Positions 49,310 through 58,033 are shown, counted from the stretch's first letter. The stretch: 64,000 nt of DNA from Bacillota bacterium (GCA_029100605.1 JAQXPK010000120.1:48135-112134); one strand, 5' to 3'. Notes: generated by a model from the letters alone, not told the origin. Numbers and translations: made by a program.

Positions 49310-50254
49310 ATGAATTTAGCGCCCGGTTGGGTGCTTTTTTCATATACACTCTTACGAAAGGAGCCTCGCTTTATCCCTCGCAAATCCCCTGAATCGATAG
49401 GCAGCATCTACAGCATCCCCATAGATCAGCTCCATCCTCACCCGGACAATCCCTTCGGCATCCGGGATGACCCTTCCATGCTGGAACTCATTGAAAGCGT
49501 GAAAAAACACGGTGTACTGGTTCCGGCGATTGCCAGACCGAAGCCGGATGGCGGCTATGAGCTGGTTGCCGGTCATCGCCGTCAGAGAGCCAGTCAGCTT
49601 GCCGGTTTGGATTCCATGCCGGTGATCGTGATGAACCTCGATGACAATGATACCATCATCCAGCTTGTTGACAGCAACATCCAGCGTGAAAACATTCTTC
49701 CCTCTGAACGGGCAAAAGCCTATAAACTCCGCATGGAAGCGGTCAAAAAGAAGGCCGGAAGGCCCCAAAAGGAGGAAGATCAAAATTCGCCGAAAATTTC
49801 GGCGAATTTCCGCAGCGATGATTCCATCGGAGAATTGGCTGGTGTCAGCGGCGATACAATCCGCAATTATATCTCCCTGACGAACCTGATTCCCGAACTC
49901 ATGGAAATGGTGGATGAAAAGAAAATCGCACTCAGCCCTGCCTATCAGATCGCCGCTCTCCCCCAGGAAAGTCAGAATCTGCTCTACGATACCATCGAAA
50001 GTGAGCAGGCAACTCCCTCTCTATCCCAGGCGCAGCGTATTCGCAAGCTCGCCCAAAACGGGAAACTCAACGAAGATTCTATGCTCCAGATTATGATGGA
50101 GCAGAAAAAGCCGGAAAGGAATGACATTACCCTGTCCGGCGAGAAGCTTCGCAAGTATTTCCCACGATCCTACTCCCCGCAAAGAATCGAAGAAACGATC
50201 TTCAAGCTGTTGGATGCCTGGATGCGCAAGCGTCAGCGTGACAACAGTAGATGA
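49310..50254 (+). CDS. ParB/RepB/Spo0J-family (ICE/phage type) partition-like protein; start uncertain
   Basis: IPIDQLHPHPDNPFGIRDDPSMLELIESVKKHGVLVPAIARPKPDGGYELVAGHRRQRASQLAG; SNIQRENILPSERAKAYKLRMEAVKKKAGRPQKE. Confidence 0.88.
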   Translation: MNLAPGWVLFSYTLLRKEPRFIPRKSPESIGSIYSIPIDQLHPHPDNPFGIRDDPSMLELIESVKKHGVLVPAIARPKPDGGYELVAGHRRQRASQLAGLDSMPVIVMNLDDNDTIIQLVDSNIQRENILPSERAKAYKLRMEAVKKKAGRPQKEEDQNSPKISANFRSDDSIGELAGVSGDTIRNYISLTNLIPELMEMVDEKKIALSPAYQIAALPQESQNLLYDTIESEQATPSLSQAQRIRKLAQNGKLNEDSMLQIMMEQKKPERNDITLSGEKLRKYFPRSYSPQRIEETIFKLLDAWMRKRQRDNSR

Positions 50255-50269
50255 CAACTGAATATCCAC

Positions 50270-50302
50270 CCAGCCGGACAACATCTGTCCGGCTTTTTTC
50301 AT
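50270..50302 (+). terminator. intrinsic terminator after parB-like gene
   Basis: agccggacaacatctgtccggcttttttc. Confidence 0.75.
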
Positions 50303-50338
50303 TTCCAAGCAAAGGAGACAATATTCGAGCAGCGTACG

Positions 50339-51997
50339 GTGCTCTATACCGACCCCGTGACAAACTTTGAATACGGAGAAATCATCGACCGGAACGCCCT
50401 GGATGGGGCCGACCTTTCCGATGTAATCCTCCGGTACAACCACGGAGGCCGCTGCCTGGCCCGCACCAGGAACCAGACCCTCCAGCTTACCATCGACGAC
50501 CACGGCCTCCGCATCGAAGCGGACATGACCAAATCTGAGGAAGCCCGGAGCTTCTACGAGGACGTAAAATCTGGCCTGATTGACAAAATGTCCTTCGCGT
50601 TTGAAATCCAGGAATCCGAATGGAACCCGGACACGCGGACTTCCAGGGTAACAAAAATCAGCAGGCTCCTAGATGTATCCCTTGTGGATTTCCCCGCTTA
50701 CAACCAGACACAGGTCTCTGCGCGGGGCAGTTTTGAAGCCTTCGCGGAGCCGGAGCGCAGAGCATATCAGGTCGCCCAGGTAAGTGAAATCCACGCAGAA
50801 ATCCGCTCCCGCATCGCAGAGGTCGCCCCAGGCAATGCCGATGCCTACCGGAGCCGGGAGGAACAGAGCCAGCGTGGCGGGTGGAGACTCCCCGGCCTAT
50901 TTAGCTCCGATGGTGAAATCGATGAAGCAGAAGCCATCCGGCACGACATCGCCTCCATCGGCGCGGCATTGGATCAGGCCCGCGGCTCCGCAGATGTAGA
51001 GGCTGCACAGCAGCTCCGCTCCCGGCTAGATGCCCTTGAGGGGCAGCTTCTGGAAGCCGTCGAAGCCAGGCAGCAGCTGCGTCGCAAAGTAGCGTCCGGC
51101 ACGACCGGAACACCCATCACATTTTTTCAAAAAAGGGAGAATAAAACTATGAATACCGAAACCCGTGAATTCTATCAGCAGTTCGTCGACGCCCGCGCTG
51201 CAGGCACCACCGGAACCATGGTCAAGATGATTCCCGCCACCGTGATGGATCGTTACGCCATCGAGGAAGCCCCCGGTGCTTTCTACGCAGCCGCCAGCAA
51301 GACCACCATTTCCCACGCTGGCAATTTGACCATGCCCATTGCCACCCTGCAGGTGGTTGAGAAGCACGAGGAGAACGCAGAAATCGCCGATGCAGGCTAT
51401 GTCCCCGGTGCCATCACCATCAGCCACGCCGAATACTGCTACAAATCCGGCTATTCCGATTTGGGCATGACCATCGGCGCAGCCAACCTGGAGGAGATTG
51501 TAAAGACCACCTGCGTCCGCTCCATGCTCAAAAAGATGGACGGTATCTGTATTGATGCGGCTGCAGCTTTGGAGTATACCGGCGGCACAAATGCTGTGGT
51601 AATCGCCTCCGGCACAACCCCCGCCTTTTCCGATTTCGTGAAACTGGCAGGTATGCTGGGCGCAGACTTCCTTCCCGCAGCCAAGTGGCGTGCAAACCCC
51701 TCCACCTATTTCACCTGGCTGCTGGGCTTGAAGGACGACAATGGCCGCCCGATCCTCGACCCCTCCAAGCTGGTATCCGATCAGGCCCTGGGCGGTTACG
51801 GCATCGAGCTCGACAGCCAGCTGCCCAGCGGAGTCGTGTACTTCGGAGACGGTTCCCGGGTACATCTGAACTACGCCCGCGAGCCTGAGCTGATCTCCTG
51901 GACTGACAACGACCACAACACGCAGAAGGTCAGCGTCCGCACCGTGGCGGGTGCCACCGCCGAACCCGGCTGCATGGTCAAGATGTACGCCGAATAA
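50339..51997 (+). CDS. HK97-family prohead protease fused in frame to a delta/coiled-coil region and major capsid protein
   Basis: protease: EIIDRNALDGADLSDVILRYNHGGRCLARTRNQTLQLTIDDHGL..KMSFAFEI..LLDVSLVDFPAYNQTQVSARG; capsid: MVKMIPATVMDRYAIEEAPGAFYAAASKTTISHAGNLTMPIA.. Confidence 0.85.
   Translation: MLYTDPVTNFEYGEIIDRNALDGADLSDVILRYNHGGRCLARTRNQTLQLTIDDHGLRIEADMTKSEEARSFYEDVKSGLIDKMSFAFEIQESEWNPDTRTSRVTKISRLLDVSLVDFPAYNQTQVSARGSFEAFAEPERRAYQVAQVSEIHAEIRSRIAEVAPGNADAYRSREEQSQRGGWRLPGLFSSDGEIDEAEAIRHDIASIGAALDQARGSADVEAAQQLRSRLDALEGQLLEAVEARQQLRRKVASGTTGTPITFFQKRENKTMNTETREFYQQFVDARAAGTTGTMVKMIPATVMDRYAIEEAPGAFYAAASKTTISHAGNLTMPIATLQVVEKHEENAEIADAGYVPGAITISHAEYCYKSGYSDLGMTIGAANLEEIVKTTCVRSMLKKMDGICIDAAAALEYTGGTNAVVIASGTTPAFSDFVKLAGMLGADFLPAAKWRANPSTYFTWLLGLKDDNGRPILDPSKLVSDQALGGYGIELDSQLPSGVVYFGDGSRVHLNYAREPELISWTDNDHNTQKVSVRTVAGATAEPGCMVKMYAE
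51149..51997 (+). CDS. nested in-frame start of the major capsid protein (282 aa)
   Basis: ATG preceded by aaaaaagggagaataaaact RBS; MNTETREFYQQFVDARAAGTTGTM. Confidence 0.6.
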   Translation: MNTETREFYQQFVDARAAGTTGTMVKMIPATVMDRYAIEEAPGAFYAAASKTTISHAGNLTMPIATLQVVEKHEENAEIADAGYVPGAITISHAEYCYKSGYSDLGMTIGAANLEEIVKTTCVRSMLKKMDGICIDAAAALEYTGGTNAVVIASGTTPAFSDFVKLAGMLGADFLPAAKWRANPSTYFTWLLGLKDDNGRPILDPSKLVSDQALGGYGIELDSQLPSGVVYFGDGSRVHLNYAREPELISWTDNDHNTQKVSVRTVAGATAEPGCMVKMYAE

Positions 51998-52106
51998 TTC
52001 CGGGGCAATGCAAATGGCAGATATTCATTACCCGCAACTCCCACGCCCACCTACCAGCATAGACACATATCCCATTATACCTGAGTTTCGTTTTCTATAA
52101 TCGCCG

Positions 52107-52141
52107 CGCCCGGGATTCTCTCCTCCTGGGCGCGGTTTTGC
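52107..52141 (+). terminator. intrinsic terminator after capsid gene
   Basis: cgcgcccgggattctctcctcctgggcgcggttttg. Confidence 0.75.
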
Positions 52142-52230
52142 CCTATCGGAGAGAACGGTCAGACCGATTTCAAATTGACGGTCTGAGTTTTTGTCTGAGC
52201 TTTTCGGATCAGCAGCCACGCCACGAAAAA

Positions 52231-52268
52231 GAAAAAGTCCCAAAGCCATTGCGGCTCTAGGACTTTTT
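52231..52268 (-). terminator. terminator downstream of tRNA-Thr, carried on the element side
   Basis: aaaaagtcccaaagccattgcggctctaggactttttt. Confidence 0.7.
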
Positions 52269-52344
52269 TGGAGCTAGTGACCTGACTCGAACAGGCGACC
52301 TTCTCATTACGAGTGAGATGCACTACCGACTGTGCTACACTAGC
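52269..52344 (-). tRNA. tRNA-Thr (anticodon CGT)
   Basis: GCTAGTGTAGCACAGTCGGTAGTGCATCTCACTCGTAATGAGAAGGTCGCCTGTTCGAGTCAGGTCACTAGCTCCA; GCTAGTG/CACTAGC acceptor, CCA encoded. Confidence 0.95.
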
Positions 52345-52397
52345 ATCACAAGCTCGTTTATTATAGCCGCTCTTTGGGAAAAAGTCAAGACTTCGGA

Positions 52398-52955
52398 TCA
52401 AATATTCAGCTCCTGGATTTTTTTGCGGAGGAGCAGCAGGTCATCAAAGGTCTCGGGGCGCTTGGTGGGGTCGCGGAGGAGGGCGGAGGGGTGGTACATG
52501 GCGGAGTAGAGGACGCCGTCCCGGGTTGTCCAGGTGCCGTGATCACGGGTGATGCGGAACTCGGGATCGATCAGGCGCTGGGCGGCAATGCGGCCCAGGC
52601 AGACGATGATCTTCGGCTGCAGAAGCGCAATTTGATTTTCCAAAAAGCCAATGCAGGCATCCTGCTCCTGGGGCTGGGGGTCCCGGTTGCGAGGCGGGCG
52701 GCATTTGACGATATTCGCGATATAACACTTTTCCCGGTCCAGGTCGATGATGGAGAGCATATCGTCCAGGAGCTTGCCTGCGGGACCCACAAAGGGGACG
52801 CCCTGCAGGTCCTCCTGCTCCCCCGGGCCCTCGCCCACAAAGAGCAGACGGCTGCTGCGATTGCCCACACCGAAGACCACATTATGGCGGGTCCTGCACA
52901 GCTCACAGCGGTCACAGTGCAGGCAGGTTTCTTCCAGAGCTTCCCAGGTTTCCAT
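52398..52955 (-). CDS. uracil-DNA glycosylase, family 4 (right copy)
   Basis: CDRCELCRTRHNVVFGVG; GEGPGEQEDLQGVPFVGPAGKLLDDML. Confidence 0.94.
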   Translation of the reverse strand: METWEALEETCLHCDRCELCRTRHNVVFGVGNRSSRLLFVGEGPGEQEDLQGVPFVGPAGKLLDDMLSIIDLDREKCYIANIVKCRPPRNRDPQPQEQDACIGFLENQIALLQPKIIVCLGRIAAQRLIDPEFRITRDHGTWTTRDGVLYSAMYHPSALLRDPTKRPETFDDLLLLRKKIQELNI

Positions 52956-54488
52956 TTAATAACTCCTTCTCCGGCTTTTTCTTCTCTTGCGGCGTCTGGT
53001 CTGGGCACGGTAGCGCAGGTAGGAATTGATGGCCAGATAGCTGACCACCGGCACCAATATCACGGCACAGACGATGAGCACCACTCCGGAGAGGCTGCTC
53101 TTCTCGCTTGCCGTCTGAGGTGCCAAAGCGCTGTAGACCGTCAGGCCCGAATCCGCAGCGGTACGCACCGGCTGCTGCGCCAGCAGCTGGGCCTCCGTCA
53201 GGCAGGAATTGCTGTACCAGAGCTCTACCGTACCGATGACGGAATCCTTTTCGATGGGGGCCGACAGGCCGCCGTCCCGGGCGGATACATTCCGGATAAG
53301 GTTTGCCATTCTGGCTTTGGAGGGCAGCACCGTATCGACGTTTACATTGGCCACACCCACAACATCCGTCTCACCGCCGGCCACCGGCAGCTGGGTCAGG
53401 CTCATGCCGTTGTAGATCACCCGGTGGACCAGGAAATTATTATAGGCATAGCCCAGGAGCTTCACCATTTCATCGAAGTTGCCATAGTTGGTCACCTGCC
53501 AGCCGTTGGACGCGAAGACACGGGTAGCTCCCATAATGACGCAGACCAGGTTCATGCCCGTTACACCGGCGGTCTCCGTATTGTCCGCAGTGACCACAAT
53601 GCTGGCCCCGGTATCCGCGGAATAGCTGGCGAAGCCGCTGGTGACCCGGTCGTCAATATACTTGGTGACGATCTTATTCTGCATCATGTAGTCCAGGGAT
53701 TGCAGTCTCCGCTTCTCGGACAGGTTGGTGGCCGGGACCTCATAGGTCTGGGTGGAGAGCAGCTCCTTCACCGCGGGATTGTCGCTGCAGGCCATCATGA
53801 TGCGGACCATATCCCGGGCGGTGGTGGTCTGGTTTCCGGAACCGACGCCGTGGACATCCGTAAATTCCGTGCTGGTGCAGCCCAGCTGCTTCACCCGCTG
53901 ATTCATCATATCCACAAAGGTGGCCCGGGTGCCCGCCACGTACTCCGCCAGTGCCACAGCGGCATCGGCAGCATTCTGCAGGATCATGCAGTGCAGCAGA
54001 TCCCTTACGGACATCTGCTCCTCACTTTTCAGCTTGGTGCTGGTTGCGCCGCCGGGGATTCGGGAGGCGATGCCGGGCTGGACCGTTACGACGGTATCCA
54101 GGTTCTCCACCCGTTCCACAACAACCAGGGCTGTAACGATCTTGGAAAGCGCTCCGGGGGGCAGCTTGGTGTCGGGATTATAGGCATAGACCAGGGTTCC
54201 TGTATTGCGCTCATAGATGATGGCCGCCTGGGCCGTATCCAGCTTCCGGTCCGAACCGGCCAGGGGGACCTGCCCGTCCAGCGTGCGGCAGCCGTTCAGG
54301 ATGCTGACGGAGCCGAAGGCATAGTCCGTCTGGGGGGCCTGGGCATCCTGCGCCAGGTCCGGCAGGGTCTCGGTCATGGCCGGGTCTTCGGTCCCGTCCG
54401 TTGCGGTGGTCTCTGCATAGGCAGGAACGCTCAGGCAACCGGCGGTTATGCTCAGCGCCAAAAGCAGTGAAAGCAAGGTTTTTTTCAT
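52956..54488 (-). CDS. D-alanyl-D-alanine carboxypeptidase (right copy)
   Basis: same architecture as 46785-48269, basic C-terminal tail RRKRRKSRRRSY. Confidence 0.87.
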   Translation of the reverse strand: MKKTLLSLLLALSITAGCLSVPAYAETTATDGTEDPAMTETLPDLAQDAQAPQTDYAFGSVSILNGCRTLDGQVPLAGSDRKLDTAQAAIIYERNTGTLVYAYNPDTKLPPGALSKIVTALVVVERVENLDTVVTVQPGIASRIPGGATSTKLKSEEQMSVRDLLHCMILQNAADAAVALAEYVAGTRATFVDMMNQRVKQLGCTSTEFTDVHGVGSGNQTTTARDMVRIMMACSDNPAVKELLSTQTYEVPATNLSEKRRLQSLDYMMQNKIVTKYIDDRVTSGFASYSADTGASIVVTADNTETAGVTGMNLVCVIMGATRVFASNGWQVTNYGNFDEMVKLLGYAYNNFLVHRVIYNGMSLTQLPVAGGETDVVGVANVNVDTVLPSKARMANLIRNVSARDGGLSAPIEKDSVIGTVELWYSNSCLTEAQLLAQQPVRTAADSGLTVYSALAPQTASEKSSLSGVVLIVCAVILVPVVSYLAINSYLRYRAQTRRRKRRKSRRRSY

Positions 54489-54660
54489 GGTTTCCCCCTA
54501 AAATTTTACTGCCGGGGTTGTCCGGCAGGAAAAAGTCGTGTATACTATTGGTATTATAACAGTATTTCAAATCCCCGTCAATCCGTCCTTGCGGCTATTT
54601 GCAAAATGGCCATGATTTGTTCAGGATTTTGGGGAGCTTCCTGGGAGAAAGGGGTATTGT

Positions 54661-55338
54661 ATGACGATCCTGGTAGTAGATGACGAGGCTCTGCTCGTCA
54701 AGGGAATCCGCTTCAATCTGAAAAGCGACGGCTATGACGTGATCACCGGCTCCAACGGTCAGGAGGCCGTGGAGCTGACCAAAAGTGAAAATCCGGACCT
54801 GGTGGTGCTGGATGTGATGATGCCGGTCATGGACGGGCTGACGGCCTGCAGCCGCATTCGGGAATTTTCCGATGTGCCCATCATCCTGCTCACCGCCAAG
54901 GTGGACGACATGGACAAGCTCATGGGCTTCGACCACGGGGCCGACGACTACCTGACCAAGCCATTCAACATTCTGGAGCTGAAGGCCCGCATCCGGGCCC
55001 TGCTGCGGCGGTCCGGGGCCGGTGAAAAGCAGGAGACCAACCGGCTCACCGGCGGCAACATCACCCTGGACCTGGACGCCCGGAATGCCTATAAGGGCAG
55101 CGAGCTGGTGGTGCTCACCGCCAAGGAATTCGACGTGATCGAATTCCTCATGCGCAATGCCAACCGGGTCTATTCCCGGGAAGCGCTGCTCGACACCATC
55201 TGGGCCTATGAATATCGCAGCGATATTCGGACGGTGGACGTCCATATCCGTCGGCTGCGGGAAAAGCTGGAGGAAAATCCAGCTGAACCCCAGCATATTC
55301 TGACCAAGTGGGGAGTGGGCTACTATTTCCGAAAGTAA
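54661..55338 (+). CDS. OmpR-family response regulator (right copy)
   Basis: MTILVVDDEALLVKGIRFNLKSDGYDVITGSNG..; near-parallel to 45604-46284. Confidence 0.96.
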   Translation: MTILVVDDEALLVKGIRFNLKSDGYDVITGSNGQEAVELTKSENPDLVVLDVMMPVMDGLTACSRIREFSDVPIILLTAKVDDMDKLMGFDHGADDYLTKPFNILELKARIRALLRRSGAGEKQETNRLTGGNITLDLDARNAYKGSELVVLTAKEFDVIEFLMRNANRVYSREALLDTIWAYEYRSDIRTVDVHIRRLREKLEENPAEPQHILTKWGVGYYFRK

Positions 55339-55339
55339 A

Positions 55340-56755
55340 ATGACCCGGCTGCGGGGGTACCGTACCGCCCAATTTCACTACACCCTGACTTACATTGCCG
55401 TTACGGCGGCGGTACTGCTCTTTCTGAATCTTTTCTGCACCCGGCTCAGCCAGCGCCTCTTCTACGAAAACAAGGAAAGCGCCATGATTGAAAAATGCCA
55501 GCTGGCCTCGGATGAACTGTCCACCCTGGACGTATGGAACACCGCCACGGTTTCCGGCATTCTGAATCAGCTGGAAAGCCTCCGGGCCTCCCGGCTGCTG
55601 GTGACGGATAGCGCAGGGCTGTGCATCTACGACAGCACCGGAGAAGCCCTGGGGCAGTATGCCCTTCTGCCGGAAATTCTGGGGGCCTGCCAGGGCAACG
55701 ATGTGTTCACCTGGCGCTACCACAGCGGGGCCATGATCTCCCGGGCCGCCACGCCCATTGTGGACTTCGGCACCGTGGCAGGCTGCGTCTACATCACGGA
55801 ATACGACACCGCCCAGGGTGCCGTCATCGATTTGCTGCTGCAAACCATTCTCCGGGTCACGGTCATTCTGGAGCTGGCGGTGATTCTCTTTTCCCTGATC
55901 TACACCAGCCACTTCTCCCGCCGGATGCGGGCCATTATGGACTCCATGCACACCATCCAGAAGGGCAACTATGACCAGAAGGTCAACGTGGGCGGCAACG
56001 ACGAGCTGACGCTGCTGGCCAGTGAATTCAACGACCTGACAGAACGGCTGCAAAACTCTGAGGAGAAGCGCCGCCGGTTCGTCTCCGATGCCTCTCACGA
56101 ATTAAAGACCCCTCTGGCCTCCATCAAGTTGCTGACGGACTCCATTCTGCAAAACGATATGGATGCCGACACCATGCGGGAATTCGTGGAGGACATCGGC
56201 AGCGAGGCCGAGCGCCTGAACCGCATGACCGCCAAGCTCCTGTCCCTGACCAAGGTGGACGGTCAGCCCCTTCCGGAGGCTGAGCTCATCCGCATGGGCC
56301 CCACCATCCGCCAGGTCGCCAAAATGCTGAACCCCGTGGCAAAAAAAAGCGGCATTTCCCTGGAACTGAATCTGGACGAGGACAGCACCGTGCTCATCAC
56401 CCGGGACGACCTGTACCAGATTGTCTTCAACCTTATGGAAAACGGCATCAAGTACAACCGCCCCGGCGGCACCGTCACCGTGACCCTGAGCCGCAGCATG
56501 GACCTTGCCAAACTCACCGTGACGGACACCGGCATGGGCATTCCCGAGGAGGCCCTGAGCCACATCTTCGAGCGCTTTTACCGGGTGGATAAGGCCCGCT
56601 CCCGGCAGACCGGCGGCAGCGGCCTGGGACTGGCCATTGTCCGGGCCATCGTATCCCGAAACCGGGGCGAAATCCGGGTGGACAGCCAGGTGGGCGTCGG
56701 CACCCGATTTTATGTGACCTTCCCGATTTTTGATACGGAGGTGGATGCCACATGA
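55340..56755 (+). CDS. sensor histidine kinase (right copy)
   Basis: FVSDASHELKTPLASIKLLTDSILQNDMDADTM; GSGLGLAIVRAIVSRN. Confidence 0.95.
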   Translation: MTRLRGYRTAQFHYTLTYIAVTAAVLLFLNLFCTRLSQRLFYENKESAMIEKCQLASDELSTLDVWNTATVSGILNQLESLRASRLLVTDSAGLCIYDSTGEALGQYALLPEILGACQGNDVFTWRYHSGAMISRAATPIVDFGTVAGCVYITEYDTAQGAVIDLLLQTILRVTVILELAVILFSLIYTSHFSRRMRAIMDSMHTIQKGNYDQKVNVGGNDELTLLASEFNDLTERLQNSEEKRRRFVSDASHELKTPLASIKLLTDSILQNDMDADTMREFVEDIGSEAERLNRMTAKLLSLTKVDGQPLPEAELIRMGPTIRQVAKMLNPVAKKSGISLELNLDEDSTVLITRDDLYQIVFNLMENGIKYNRPGGTVTVTLSRSMDLAKLTVTDTGMGIPEEALSHIFERFYRVDKARSRQTGGSGLGLAIVRAIVSRNRGEIRVDSQVGVGTRFYVTFPIFDTEVDAT

Positions 56756-57243
56756 AGCGCGTCATTGCCATTGCTCTGGCTCTGCTGCTGCTCACCGGCT
56801 GCTCCCCCACCCCCACCGGCGAGAACACCGTGACCTTTTATTATCCCCGAAAAAAACTGGTCTACAGCTTTTCCGATCTGCCTATCGGTGCAGAGGCCCG
56901 GGACTGTGCGGATGAAGCGCTGGAGTATGTGCTGCGGCTATACCTGCTGGGGCCAACGGACGAAAACCTGGAAAGCCTCTACCCCAGCGGCATCCGGCTT
57001 CTGACCGTCGCCGAGGAGAACGGCGCTCTGACCGTCACCCTCTCCCCTGCCGGCAACCAAATGCAGGAAATCGATTTTTCCCTGGCCGGAGCGTGTCTGG
57101 CCAAGACCTGCATCGGCTACGGCGGCTATTCCTCCGTAACCATCCAAAGCGGGGATCGGGAGCTGACCCTAAAAAACGATGACCTGCTCTTCCGGGATAA
57201 CAGCGCCACCCTGAACAGCAGCAAAGAGGAGAAGGAACCATGA
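56752..57243 (+). CDS. GerM-domain lipoprotein (right copy)
   Basis: lipobox LLTGCSP; VTFYYPRKKLVYSFSD. Confidence 0.75.
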   Translation: MKRVIAIALALLLLTGCSPTPTGENTVTFYYPRKKLVYSFSDLPIGAEARDCADEALEYVLRLYLLGPTDENLESLYPSGIRLLTVAEENGALTVTLSPAGNQMQEIDFSLAGACLAKTCIGYGGYSSVTIQSGDRELTLKNDDLLFRDNSATLNSSKEEKEP

Positions 57244-57992
57244 AATGCATTTCCTGGAACGTAAACGGCCTGCGGGCCTGTGTGGGCAAGGGCTTTGAGG
57301 AGGTTTTCCGGAACCTGGACGCAGACTTCTTCTGCCTGCAGGAAACCAAGCTCCAGCCCGGGCAAATCAGCCTGGAAACCCCCGGCTACAGCCAATTCTG
57401 GAACTCCGCCGAGAAAAAGGGCTATTCCGGCACGGCCATCTTCGCCAAAAAGCCGCCCCTGTCCGTGACCTACGGCATCGGCATTCCCGAGCTGGACACG
57501 GAGGGACGGCTGATCACACTGGAATACGACCGCTTTTATCTTGTCACCTGCTATACCCCCAATTCCCAGCAGGAGCTGAAACGGCTGGACCATCGGCTCA
57601 GCTGGGACAAGGCCTTCCGGGAATATCTGGTGGCTCTGGATGCTAAGAAACCGGTCATTGCCTGCGGCGACCTGAATGTGGCGGCCACAGCCATTGACCT
57701 GAAAAATCCCAAAACCAACGAAGGAAACGCCGGCTATTCCCTGCCCGAGCGGGAATCCTTCGCCGCGCTCCTCTCCGCCGGATTTACGGACAGCTTCCGC
57801 TGCCTGTACCCGGAAAAGGTCCTCTATTCCTGGTGGTCCTACCGCTTCCAGGCCAGGGCCAAGAATGCTGGCTGGCGCATTGACTATTTTCTGGTGTCTG
57901 ACCGCATCCGGGAAAAGATCACCCAGGCAGACATCCTGACGGATATCCAAGGCTCCGACCACTGCCCGGTGACGCTGGAGATTGACGTATAA
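57240..57992 (+). CDS. xth: exodeoxyribonuclease III (right copy)
   Basis: MKCISWNVNGLRACVGKGF; LQETKLQPGQ; GSDHCPVTLEI. Confidence 0.95.
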   Translation: MKCISWNVNGLRACVGKGFEEVFRNLDADFFCLQETKLQPGQISLETPGYSQFWNSAEKKGYSGTAIFAKKPPLSVTYGIGIPELDTEGRLITLEYDRFYLVTCYTPNSQQELKRLDHRLSWDKAFREYLVALDAKKPVIACGDLNVAATAIDLKNPKTNEGNAGYSLPERESFAALLSAGFTDSFRCLYPEKVLYSWWSYRFQARAKNAGWRIDYFLVSDRIREKITQADILTDIQGSDHCPVTLEIDV

Positions 57993-58003
57993 ATCAAATG
58001 GGG

Positions 58004-58030
58004 CTCCCCTAAACGGGGAGCCATTTTTTG
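58004..58030. terminator. bidirectional terminator
   Basis: ggctcccctaaacggggagccattttttg. Confidence 0.8.
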
Positions 58031-58033
58031 CAA

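Larger units (their letters stand above)
48873..52313. mobile_element. tRNA-Thr-integrated ~3.4-kb element with parB-like gene and HK97 protease-capsid fusion
   Basis: exact 48-nt direct repeats ttttggagctagtgacctgactcgaacaggcgaccttctcattacgag at 48873-48920 and 52266-52313; phage/ICE-type genes inside. Confidence 0.82.

Noticed and set aside
48873-52313. Reading the element as a complete prophage or ICE
   Set aside because: Only ParB-like and protease-capsid genes are present; essential packaging, tail, conjugation and integrase functions are absent.
52159-52401. 80-aa minus-strand ORF containing VACSSQVTSSK
   Set aside because: Overlaps the tRNA-Thr gene.
52374-54470. 698-aa plus-strand ORF
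   Set aside because: Antisense of udg/dacF right copies.
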